NCBI RefSeq assembly: GCF_030052815.1
Contig: NC_079505.1
Span: forward strand, 64,465,399-64,529,398
DNA length: 64,000 bases
DNA from: Hevea brasiliensis
Taxonomy: Eukaryota; Streptophyta; Magnoliopsida; Malpighiales; Euphorbiaceae
Reading direction: 5' to 3'
The notes beneath the pieces were generated by a model. That model made no database searches, had not been told where the DNA came from, and worked only from the letters and a program-made list of their open reading frames with translations. Both the position numbers and the translations under genes were made by a program. Shown here in pieces: positions 23,256-32,562 of the stretch. Numbering within the stretch: position 1 is the stretch's first letter; the number at the start of each line of letters is the position of its first letter.

Positions 23256-23293
23256 GTATACTGGATAGACATATGGCTGTCTAACCAGTATAC
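23256..23293. other. Long hairpin in B 5' LTR
   Basis: Arms GTATACTGG/CCAGTATAC and TAGACA/TGTCTA pair as one stem with a single A-A mismatch and a six-base loop. The 3' LTR copy at 35003-35040 keeps every arm base. Just upstream is a short tandem duplication (GACAGCGGGTCTCGTGCC, GACAGCTGGCCTCGTGCC). Confidence 0.8.
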
Positions 23294-24096
23294 ACCCGTG
23301 CATCCAGCTTTTATAATTTGTTATAGGTTTCTTGGGCACTGATAAAAATTAATTAAGACTTAAAATACAATAAGTAATCATAAAAGATCTCGATAATGTT
23401 AATTGTTTCCAAAGAGCAATAAAAATATAAAAGACCCAGAAATTATGATTTGCAGATATTATTTCAATTGTTAAATGATTGTTATTATAAATTATGCACC
23501 ACTAAGTGTTATGCTTAGTGCGTTGGTTTTCCATCACGTAGGTACTGAAGATCAGTCCCAGCAACCGCAGCAGTAGCACCAGTAGTGCACTCACAGAGCT
23601 CTGACCAGATCTGCCACTATCCAGAGTCACCTCACCTGTTTTTGGTATTTTGGTAGGGCCCATGTATAGACTAGTATTTTGTTCATTATGTCTAGTCATG
23701 ATGTATTTCATTTTGGACTTGTACTTAAACTTGAGATTAAAATGAAAACTTATAATTTATTATCTATGAATTTCCATATGAATGCAATAGATGATACTTC
23801 ATTTTGAGATCTCATAAATAGTTGTGAATGATATGATAAAAGAGAATATGATATGGACATGTAATAGGTGATTAGTGGAAACCCGCCAGATGCTAATAAA
23901 ACAAGGGAGGCTCTGTCCGGGTCTCCACAGAAATAAGATATATATGTAAAAAAAAACATTCTACACATAAATTACCTGATTTAAATGACCTTAAAATTTA
24001 CAATAGACATGACAAGAAAAGATAGGGTGCTCCGGCACTGAATGTGGCACTCATCGCTCGACTACACTGTAGACGGGTGAGGGGCGTCACATTTAG

Positions 24097-24110
24097 TGGT
24101 ATCAGAGCCA
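24097..24110 (+). promoter_or_regulatory. Element B primer binding site (initiator Met tRNA)
   Basis: TGGTATCAGAGCCA begins five bases after the 5' LTR end, a perfect match to the plant initiator Met tRNA 3' end. Confidence 0.93.
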
Positions 24111-24232
24111 GGTTTAGGTGGTCCTAGACCTAAATAGTTAGAAATAGATAGAATGCATCACATGCATGGGCCTTTAAATAGAGTCGAGGTGACACTAATG
24201 CAGATTTGTTCTTTGTTTATTTTATTGGATCA

Positions 24233-25499
24233 ATGGCTTCTGATCCTTCAGAGCACGGACCTCCAGGACCCATAGAGGAGGAAGTAGAGAGTCACGCACC
24301 CGCACCTGCTCCTAGTCGGGGGAGAAGTGGTAGTAGAGCAGAGTCATCTCGAGGTATTGTGAGTAGGGCACAGCAGGCCTTCTATGAATAGATGACACAG
24401 CTGTTCCGTTAGATCACCAGAGCCATTCCTCAGCCACAGCCACCTCCACCTCCACAGCCACAGCCACCACCACCTGTACAGCCACCTCCACCCCCACAGC
24501 CGCAACCTGTACACAGATCTCCACTAGAGTGACTGCGAAAGTATGGGGCAATTGACTTCAGAGGTAAAAGGGATGATGATCCAGCCACAGCAGAGTATTG
24601 GCTGGAGAGGACAGAGAGGGTATTGCAGCAGTTGCACTGCACCCCAGAGCAGCAGTTGGAGTGTGCTCTGTCACTGCTATAGGAGGATGCATATAGATGG
24701 TGAGTGACAGTATCTAGAGTAGTACAGCCTACACAGATCACATGGGAGTTCTTTCTGGCTAAATTTAGAAAGAAATACATCAGTCATGTGTACTTAGAGG
24801 CCAGAAGGAGAGAATTCCTGGCACTGAGACAGAGGTAGCTGACAGTTTCCGAATATAAGCGAGAATTCGTGAGACTTAGCGAATATGCATTGGAGTTGAT
24901 GCCGACAGAGGTTGATAAATGCAGAAGATTGGAGGACGGACTGAATGACAACATCAGGTTGATAGTGACATCTCACCACTTCACAAATTTCTCTTTGTTG
25001 ATAGCATCAGCCCTTGATGTGGAGAGAGTCAGAAATGAAGAGCAGTCCAGAAAGGATAGGCAACGCAAGAGGGGTTCTGGGTCTGGTCAGTCTGGTTCAG
25101 CAGATACTGGTAGTAAGAGGTCCAAGGAGTCTCAGGGTCAGACTCAGGGTCAGGGCAAGGAACAGAAGTCTCGGTTTGCTCCAAGGAGAGAAGGAGGACA
25201 ATCCAAAGGCATCGGGTAGTTCACCCGTGCAACACACGGGATCACCCCACCACCGCCATGCATTGTGGTAGACCCTATAGAGGAGAGTGCAGATTGTTGA
25301 CGGGTGGATGTTTCAGATGTGGGTCTACAGATCACTTCCTAAAGGATTGTCCACAGAGGAACACTAGTGCTCCCACTGCTCCACCTTAGATAGAGAGGTC
25401 TACCCCAGCAGCACAGAGGGGTAGGAGACCTGCGAGGCCTAATACAGCTGGCACATCACAGAGGCCTACTGCAGAGACAGTCCAGAGGCAAGAGATTAG
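24233..25499 (+). pseudogene. gag: Element B gag (broken)
   Basis: The ATG at 24233 starts MASDPSEHGPPGPIEEEVES; it is preferred to an upstream in-frame TTG because it follows the leader and matches the start in A. A Pro/Gln-rich stretch (24430-24510) precedes the Retrotrans_gag core (YWLERTERVLQQLHCTPEQQ; FFLAKFRKKYISHVYLEARR). The CCHC knuckle at 25309-25350 is intact (CFRCGSTDHFLKDC). Stops include TAG at 24389, TGA at 24529 and TAG at 24680; the last is CAG in element A. Confidence 0.87.
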
Positions 25500-25619
25500 G
25501 GTAGCACCTCGTGCTTATGCCATGAGAGCTCGAGATGAGCCAAAGCCAGCTGATGTCATTAGAGGTACATTTTCCCTTTATGATCTGCTAGTATGTGCAT
25601 TGATTGATCTGGGTTCCAC
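25500..25619 (+). pseudogene. Element B protease, left part (cut by D)
   Basis: Reads APRAYAMRARDE, FSLYDLLVCALIDLGST and is cut at the codons after the active-site motif. Element A shows DPGSTHS here, so DLGST keeps the catalytic Asp. The last five bases, TCCAC, are the left target duplication of D; the domain resumes at 29164. Confidence 0.88.
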
Positions 25620-26172
25620 TGTAACATCCCTATTTGTATAGCCTAGTATATTTCACTGTTTCGATGACCGTGTCGGTCTAGACTATTAAGGGGATTAGAA
25701 CCACACTTAAGACAACTAGAGAAGCCATAAACACAAATACTTAGAAATTGTCAATTAGTTAAGTATAAATAAGAAAAATAGAACATAAGAAGTTAAACGA
25801 GCCGAGAGTCACAGCGATGGGTGACCTTCGCGGGAACGACTGCGAAGTCATTTTAAACTCAAATTTCGAACAGTAAAATGTGACGCCGCGGTCCTTAAGA
25901 CCATTATGAACATAGTGGGAAAGAGAAAATCATGAAAAAGAATTGTTAAGTCAGTCAAATAATTAGGTCAGGGAGCTGGAAGAAATACTGAATTATTTGC
26001 AAACCGGGTTGAACCGGCGAGGGGCAATTTGGTCAATTAACCCCGAGAGCTAACTCCTAACCTAACTATCAAATAAAATCAGAGAAAAGAAAATTTCGGA
26101 ATCGAGAATTAAATTAAAGAACTAATAGAAAAATAAAAAAAAAAAGAGAAAAAATGAAAAAGTGAAGGGAGG

Positions 26173-26201
26173 TGACATCATGCATGACATCATGCATGAT
26201 G
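26173..26201. promoter_or_regulatory. Duplicated TGACATCATGCA motif in D
   Basis: Two exact 12-bp copies (26173-26184, 26185-26196) followed by TGATG. Each joins a TGAC-type bZIP-like core with an RY-like CATGCA. Also found in G at 63048-63071. Regulatory role is inferred. Confidence 0.45.
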
Positions 26202-28409
26202 CCATAAATCCTATAATTAATAAATTTAATTAAATGGATTTTTGGGTCTTCCATAAGACAAAATAAATGAAAGAAAAGAAAAGAAAAAAAAAGATTTCAT
26301 TGTCTTCTTCTTTTATCCTTTGCCGCCCTCACTCTCCCTCTCATCTCCATGAATTTTCCTCCATTAAAGCTTGCACTCAAGCTTTGAAATCCTTACTAAA
26401 CCTCAACTTCTCCCATAATTGCTTCATAAAAACTTGTTTTAGTCACTTGAGAAGGAGATTGGTCACCAAAGAAAGAAGAAAAGAAAACTTAGAAACCCTC
26501 CAAGCAATGTTAGTAAGCAAACTTGATAAATTTAGTTTGATTTCTATATTTTTAGCTTGATTAACTTGTAAATAAACTTAAAATGAAAAGCAAAATTTGT
26601 TGAGGGACCATGACTAAATTTTGGCCAGCATGTTTATGGGGGTGTTATTGTATGGTTTGATGGATTAGAATGAGTTTATGGACCTCCATTAGTTGAATGA
26701 TTATAGTTAAAAGCTTTGAAATTAGCTAAATGCAACAATTTAGTGTGGTTAGGGTTTGGACACTTAGGGTTTAGTGACAAAAATGTGAGGAAGTGGTAAA
26801 TGATGTCTTTGACCTAATGTGAAGTGAGAAATGGTTATTTATGACCTAATGAAGAGTGTTAGAGGTGTTTGAATCAAAACCAAATTCGGATTGAGTATGG
26901 TCATGCTGCTGGCAGCATGACCAAGTTACCTTTGAGGGATGAAAAATGAAATTTTACAAGTCCAATTGGTATGAGACCAATTGGGAATGAAAATAGACAC
27001 TAAATGACACAATTTTCATTTTTAGGAATCATGCCCAAAAAATGACCAAAACCTAGTGAACAAATTGACCAAACTTGAAAAATCACAGTCTGCCCTGTAC
27101 AAATTGACCAAATGAACAGTGTTTGTTCATTTGACCATAACGTGAGCTAGGCAGGTCTAAATGACCTGAAATTTTACCAGTGGTTAGATGAGATATAGAC
27201 CTAAAACTTTCATGAAGAACACAAACTCAAATTATTCCATTAACCAAGTCATTTGGCCACCCCAAGTTGGTGACCTAAATCTGCCTGAACCAAAAATTGC
27301 CCAGAATTCTGGGTTCAGTCTAATTCGGCAGCCATGGTTCAAATGGCTATAACTTGAGCTACAAAACTCCAATTGGGGTGATTCAAAAAGGAGAATAAAC
27401 TTAAGACATTAAGGAACAATTTCCATGAAGAAAGTTTTGCCAAATTCTAACAGTAAAGTGACCAATGGAAAGTGCAACCTTAGACACCGAAACTGAAAAT
27501 TTTCAAATTTGCCTAAAAGACTTAGAAATTGAGTAAACAACCAAAACCGAACAAATTTAGTGACCAAAATGTGGTATGTGGGTGAATTTGGAAATCCCAT
27601 ACCTATTAAGCCTTAGAAAGTCAACAAATTAACTTGAATGGTGTAGTGATAGTAACCCGAAACACAAAATTTTAAGAACGTCGAGTTTAGCACATTAGAG
27701 CTAGGTAAAAGTGAAGTTAAATTTATTTTTGGATTTATGCTAAGTTATGGTACTGAAACACTGTGAAATTGTGTGTTTCAGTTGAAAAGAATACCGGGAA
27801 AGAACCCGAGGAACCGAGTCAAGGCCAAGAGGCGACTCGCTTGAGGTTTGTGCACAACATCATTATGCTTTAAAATTCATTGATAAAGTGAATAAAATAT
27901 GTATTTTACTTTTGCTTTGAATTGTTGAAAGTTTATGTGTAACATTATTTATGATGTTTTAATTTAAATTGTGAAAGTTATTGTGTATATTTGAAATAGC
28001 AAAGTTTAGCAAATTGTTAAGATAAGTTTTGAAACCACAGTGTCATGACCATTTATTTGAACACCTCACTAGCATGACTAGTGGGGGTAATTAGTTTCGA
28101 ATTTTGATTCCTTCTCTGGAGAAGTGTTGAGGTGTGCCAGTAGAAGAGGATTTGAATGGATATCCATATATTTGAGCTAGCTAGCCTTGTGATGTGATTC
28201 TCTTTAGCCTCTGGCTATTGAGATTATATTTGTTTCGAATTGCATGATCTAACTATGGGTTTTATGAAATGTGTTTGATACTTCGAAATGAAATTGTTTG
28301 GAATAAAATCTCATAATTCATGTTTTGTGTTTAACTTGCATGCTCAGTTCAATTTTTGAATAAATGTGATTTAAATTCTGCATAAAGATTATTTTAGTAT
28401 GTTGTGCAC

Positions 28410-28450
28410 CACTAAGTCCTAGTACTCAGCGATAGCTGTTATTGCTATCG
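28410..28450. other. Two adjacent stem-loops near the 3' end of D
   Basis: CACTAAGT with ACTCAGCG (imperfect) is followed by CGATAGC (28430-28436) and GCTATCG (28444-28450), a perfect 7-bp stem with a 7-base loop. The first stem is the D version of the stem-loop found in all chromovirus LTRs here. Confidence 0.6.
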
Positions 28451-29163
28451 CAGATTTAGAGACTAGATGAGCAGCGGAGTGAGCTGCTAAGGATTGTCGA
28501 GCGACTCATCCTGAAGTTATATCGGGTATATTTTATACCCTGATTGTAGAATTTATTTTGATATATGTAATGTACATAAATGTATGGACATGTAAATTCG
28601 GTCTTGAGCAGTTTGTACAAACTTTGTATAAAGTTGTAATAGAATTTTGTTTAGATTTTCCCAATGTAGATTTTAGTATGATGTATATATAGATTGTTTG
28701 TCTTTAATGAATGGAAATGTTTTATTTTAATTTGAATGAGATTGATAGATATTATTTTAATGATTATTGAATTTTGGAAATTGAGAAATGTTGACTATTG
28801 AATTTTAAGACTTGAGAAATTGGTTGAGATTGATTATGAAATTGAAGAAGTGGTTGAGAAAATTATTGGAAGTGTTTTTTTTCAGGTATTTGAAGAACTG
28901 TTTTCTCAAAATACAGACGGAACTCTGTCAAAATTTTTATAAAATTTGTGGAAAAATAAAATGGACCAAAAATATTAACTAGTTTTAATTTTAATTAAAT
29001 TTTTTAAATACTTATTAGAAAATCCTCACCACTTATAAAAATAAGAAAATTGTTTTAAAATCTCTTGTAGGGTACTTAATGAGTTATCGATAGGTGAAGT
29101 TCGGTAGTTCATTAGGTATTCTACGGAATCATGCTATACCTTACAGAGGGGTAAGGTGTGACA

Positions 29164-29463
29164 TCCACACATTCATATGTGTGTATCACACCACCAATTA
29201 ATAGAGGGGTACAAGTAGAGGAGCTAGAGGAGGACATACAAGTCACAAACCCTTTAGGCCATAGTGTCATGGTGAAAAAGGTCTATAAGGGTTGTCCTCT
29301 GAAAATACAAGGGTATGAGTTTTTAGCTGACTTGATTGACCTACCATTCCATGAGTTCGATGTGATATTGGGTATGGACTGGTTATCACATCATCAAGTG
29401 ATGGTAGATTGTCGGCTAAAGAGGATGTTACTATAGACAGTAGATAGGGATGAGGTTATAATT
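29164..29463 (+). pseudogene. Element B protease, right part
   Basis: Resumes with HSYVCITPPINRGVQVEE and continues to [19 protein letters not shown], the retropepsin C-terminal motif. TAG at 29434 follows. With D discounted, the frame is continuous with 25500-25619, showing D came after B. Confidence 0.9.
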
Positions 29464-30402
29464 GTGGGTGAAGGAACGGGTTGTCTTTCCACCATCATAT
29501 CAGCCACAACAGCCAGGAGATTGATAAGAAAGGGCTGTGAGGCTTTCTTAGCACATGTGGTTGACACCAGGAATACTAGCCCAAACATACAGGAGATCCC
29601 CACTATATGTGATTTTTCGGATGTTTTTTTGAAAGAGTTACCGGGTTTGCCACCCAACAAAGAAGTGGAGTTTGCTATAGAGGTTATGCCGGGTACTGCA
29701 CCAATGTCCATTGCTCCATATAGGATGGCACCTACTGAACTAAGAGAGTTGAAAGTTTAGTTACAGGAGCTACTAGACAAGGGCTTCATACGCCCTAGTG
29801 TGTCACCCTGGGGAGCACCAGTGCTATTTGTGAAGAAGAAGGATGGTACCCTTCGGCTATGTATAGACTACTGGAAGCTGAATAAGGTGACTGTGAAAAA
29901 CAAATACCCTTTACCTAGGGTAGATGACCTGTTTGATCAGTTGAGGGGAGCTGGAGTATTCTCCAAGATAGATCTCATATCAGGCTATCACCAGTTGAGA
30001 GTGAAGCAGACAGATGTTCCTAAAACTGCTTTCAGGACCCGGTATGGACACTATGAGTTCCTAGTGATGCCATTTGGGCTGACAAATACACCAACAGCTT
30101 TCATGGACCTAATGAACCACATCTTTCATCCCTACTTGGATCGGTTTGTTGTGGTTTTTATAGATGATATATTGGTGTATTCTAAGAACCGAGAGGAGCA
30201 TGATGAACACTTGAGAGCAGTACTATAGACACTGTAAGAAAAGCAGTTGTATTCCAAGTTATCCAAGTGTGACTTCTGGTTGGATGAGATATCCTTTCTT
30301 GGACACATTGTGTCAGCAAATGGAATCAGGGTAGATCCAAGGAAGATTGAAGCAATAGTTGAATGAAAGCCTCCTAGAAATGTAACAGAAGTCAGAAGCT
30401 TT
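29464..30402 (+). pseudogene. Element B reverse transcriptase
   Basis: Motifs in order: [30 protein letters not shown], a TAG at 29758, [52 protein letters not shown] (catalytic Asp), and the catalytic box [13 protein letters not shown], intact. Later stops at 30226, 30235 and 30364 interrupt the thumb. It keeps both active-site Asp residues that A has lost. It would copy element RNA into cDNA. Confidence 0.92.
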
Positions 30403-31020
30403 TTGGGGTTAGCTGGATACTACAGGAGATTTGTGAAGGGATTTTCCCTTATAGTAGCCCCACTGATTAAGTTACTGCATAAGAATGTAAAGTTTGACTG
30501 GAATGATAAATGTCAAACTAGCTTTGAGAAGCTGAAGGCTATGCTTACAGAAGCTCCAGTGTTGACACAGCCAGAGTCAGAGAAAGACTATGTGATCTAT
30601 AGTGAAGCCTCTCACAATGGGCTTTGGTGTGTTCTAATGCAGGAAGGGAAAGTAGTTGCCTATGTTTCTAGACAGCTAAGGCCACATGAAAAGAACTACC
30701 CAACTCATGATCTGGAATTAGCAGCAATAATATTTGCATTGAAGATATGGAGGCATTACCTATATGGTGAGAAGTGTTACATCTACACTGATCACAAGAG
30801 TCTAAAGTACTTGCCAACTCAGAAGGAACTTAATTTGAGACAGAGGAGATGGATTGAATTCCTTAAAGACTATGACTGTGTGATCAACTACCATCCTGGG
30901 AGAGCAAATGTAGTGGCTGACGCCCTAAGCAGGAAGTCCATGATGGCTTTGAGAGCATTGAATGCTCGGTTGTCTTTAGCACAGGATGGGGTACTTTTGG
31001 CTGAGTTGTGTGTAAAGCCA
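30403..31020 (+). pseudogene. Element B RT connection and RNase H
   Basis: Open from [15 protein letters not shown]. RNase H has [18 protein letters not shown], where the first catalytic Asp is Glu; [20 protein letters not shown] (Glu kept); [12 protein letters not shown] (Asp kept); and [11 protein letters not shown] (last Asp kept). Preserved better than the same domain of A, which differs at the last Asp. Confidence 0.92.
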
Positions 31021-31719
31021 AGTTTGTCACAACAAATACAAGAAGCACAGTTAAGGGATGAAAAGTTGCTAACTATTATGGGTAGAACTCAAGAGGGGAA
31101 GGAGACTGATTATGAGTTGAAAGGAGATGGATGCATGTACTATAAAGGCAGAATACGTGTCCCAAGAGATGAGGAACTGAAGAAGAATATCTTGAAAGAG
31201 GCGCACAGTAGCTTTCATGCTATGCACCCAGGAAGTACCAAGATATACCAATACCTGAAAACACATTATTGGTGGCCTGGAATGAAGAAAGAGATTGGTG
31301 ATTTTGTGACTAGATGTTTGACAAGCCAGCAGGTTAAGGCTGAGCATCAGGTTCCATCAGGGTTGTTGCAACCTATATCCATACCAGAGTGGAAATGGGA
31401 CCGCATTACCATGGATTTTGTGACTGGGCTACCATTGACACAGAGGAAGCATGATACTATATGGGTAATTGTGGATAGATTGACAAAGTCAGCTCATTTC
31501 CTACCAGTTAGAACCGACTACTAATTAGAGAGATTAGCAGAAATTTACATAGATGAGATAGTCTGGCTACATGGAGTGCCAACATCGATCATATCTGACT
31601 AAGACCCGAGATTTATTTTGAGGTTTTGGAAGAGGCTACAGGAGTCTTTAAGCACTTGACTACACTTCAGTACGGCTTTTCATCCACAAACGGATGGACA
31701 GTCAGAACGGGTGATTCAG
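31021..31719 (+). pseudogene. Element B integrase, finger and core (first coding part)
   Basis: HHCC finger: [20 protein letters not shown] and then CLTSQ, where A has CLTC, so one Cys is lost. Core: [13 protein letters not shown] (first Asp), a TAA near 31522, ISD followed by TAA then DPRF (second Asp present, stop inside), and SERVIQ with the catalytic Glu just before 31719. The frame ends at CAG 31717-31719, where the intron-like segment begins. Confidence 0.9.
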
Positions 31720-31791
31720 GTAACCCTTAGAACCTAGTAAATTATTATAAATGTTAAAAGATTACTAAAAATGACATGAATCACATAATAG
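31720..31791 (+). other. Intron-like 72-bp interruption in integrase of B
   Basis: Begins GTAACC, ends AATAG, and contains ATTACTAAAA, a fair branch-point match, at 31761-31770. The flanking codons CAG and GTA join in frame (VIQ then VLEDI). Position and phase are identical to A 4755-4828. Unspliced, a TAG stop follows six codons after the Gln. Confidence 0.75.
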
Positions 31792-32549
31792 GTATTGGAG
31801 GATATATTGAGAAGCTGCATCATTGATTTTGAAGGAAGTTGGGAGAAGTATCTTCCTTTGGTAGAGTTTGCTTACAACAATAGCTACCAAGCCAGTATAA
31901 AAATGGCTCCATATGAAGCATTGTATGGGAGGAGATGTAGAACTCCCTTATGCTGGACAGAAATGGGTGAGGAGAAAGTAGTGGGCCCAGATTTAGTGAG
32001 ACAAATAGAGGAAAAAGTGAAACTCATCAGAGACAATTTGAAAGTAGCCTCAGACAGACATAAGTCATATGCCGACTTGAAGAGAAAGGATATAGAGTAT
32101 GAGGTTGGCAATAAGGTCTTTCTTAAGGTATCACCTTGGAAGAAAGTGCTGAGATTTGGTAAGAAGGGTAAGTTGAGCCCTAGGTTTATTGGTCCATACG
32201 ATGTCATTGAGCGTGTGGGTCCAAAGAGCTCTGAGCTAGCTTTACCACCTGAGCTGGATAAGATCCACAGTGAATTCCATGTGTCGATGCTCAGGAGATA
32301 CAGATCAGATCCTTCACATGTCATTTCAGCAGAGGAGATAATTGTGCAACCTGATTTGACATATTAAGAAGACCAGTCATAATCTTGGCACGGGAATAGA
32401 AAGAACTCAGAAATAAGAGGATCCCACTAATGAAAGTCTTGTGGAGACACCACAACACGGAAGAAGCGACATGGGAGAGCGAAGAGACGATGAGGCAGCA
32501 GTTCCCTCAGCTCTTCACATTAGGTAAATTTCGAGGTGAAATTTTTATT
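31792..32549 (+). pseudogene. Element B integrase C-terminus and chromodomain (second coding part)
   Basis: Continues VLEDILRSC, FAYNNSYQASIKMAPYEALY, KDIEYEVGNKVFLKVSPWKK and RFIGPYDVIERVGPKS, the GPY/F module. FHVSMLRRYRSDPSHVI leads to a TAA at 32365. The chromodomain follows with a frameshift: ELRNKRIPLMKVLWRHHN and EEATWESEETMRQQFPQ. Such C-terminal chromodomains direct integration to heterochromatin in chromoviruses. Confidence 0.9.
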
Positions 32550-32562
32550 AGAAGGGAAGAAT
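32550..32562 (+). promoter_or_regulatory. Element B polypurine tract
   Basis: AGAAGGGAAGAAT lies directly before the 3' LTR. Upstream at 32526-32544 is AAATTTCGAGGTGAAATTT, the degraded form of an inverted repeat that is perfect in E. Confidence 0.85.

Larger units (their letters stand above)
20658..24091 (+). repeat. Element B 5' LTR
   Basis: Starts TGTAACGCCCTCACC and ends GGGCGTCACA. It holds a TATA box (21064), a three-copy 190-bp tandem repeat, a strong hairpin (23256-23293) and the CACTAAG stem-loop (23500-23520). Small open frames inside (for example 21398-21643, 23055-23342) have no recognisable domain and are not treated as genes. Confidence 0.95.
25620..29163 (+). mobile_element. 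Element D: solo LTR (3544 bp) of a chromovirus-like family
   Basis: Begins TGTAACATCCC and ends GTGTGACA. It is flanked by perfect TCCAC duplications (25615-25619 and 29164-29168). No PBS, PPT or coding domain lies inside, so it is a solo LTR from recombination between two LTRs. The first 1.5 kb matches element G at the window end. It carries the U3 phrase GCGATGGGTGACC, a duplicated TGACATCATGCA motif, and two stem-loops near 28410-28450. Small open frames inside are not genes. Confidence 0.95.

Noticed and set aside
23055..23342. A 95-codon plus-strand frame in the B 5' LTR
   Set aside because: The matching region of the 3' LTR is broken, and the frame overlaps the hairpin and short repeats; no known family.
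24430..24780. Gly/Cys-rich minus-strand frame
   Set aside because: Antisense shadow of the Pro/Gln-rich part of element B gag.
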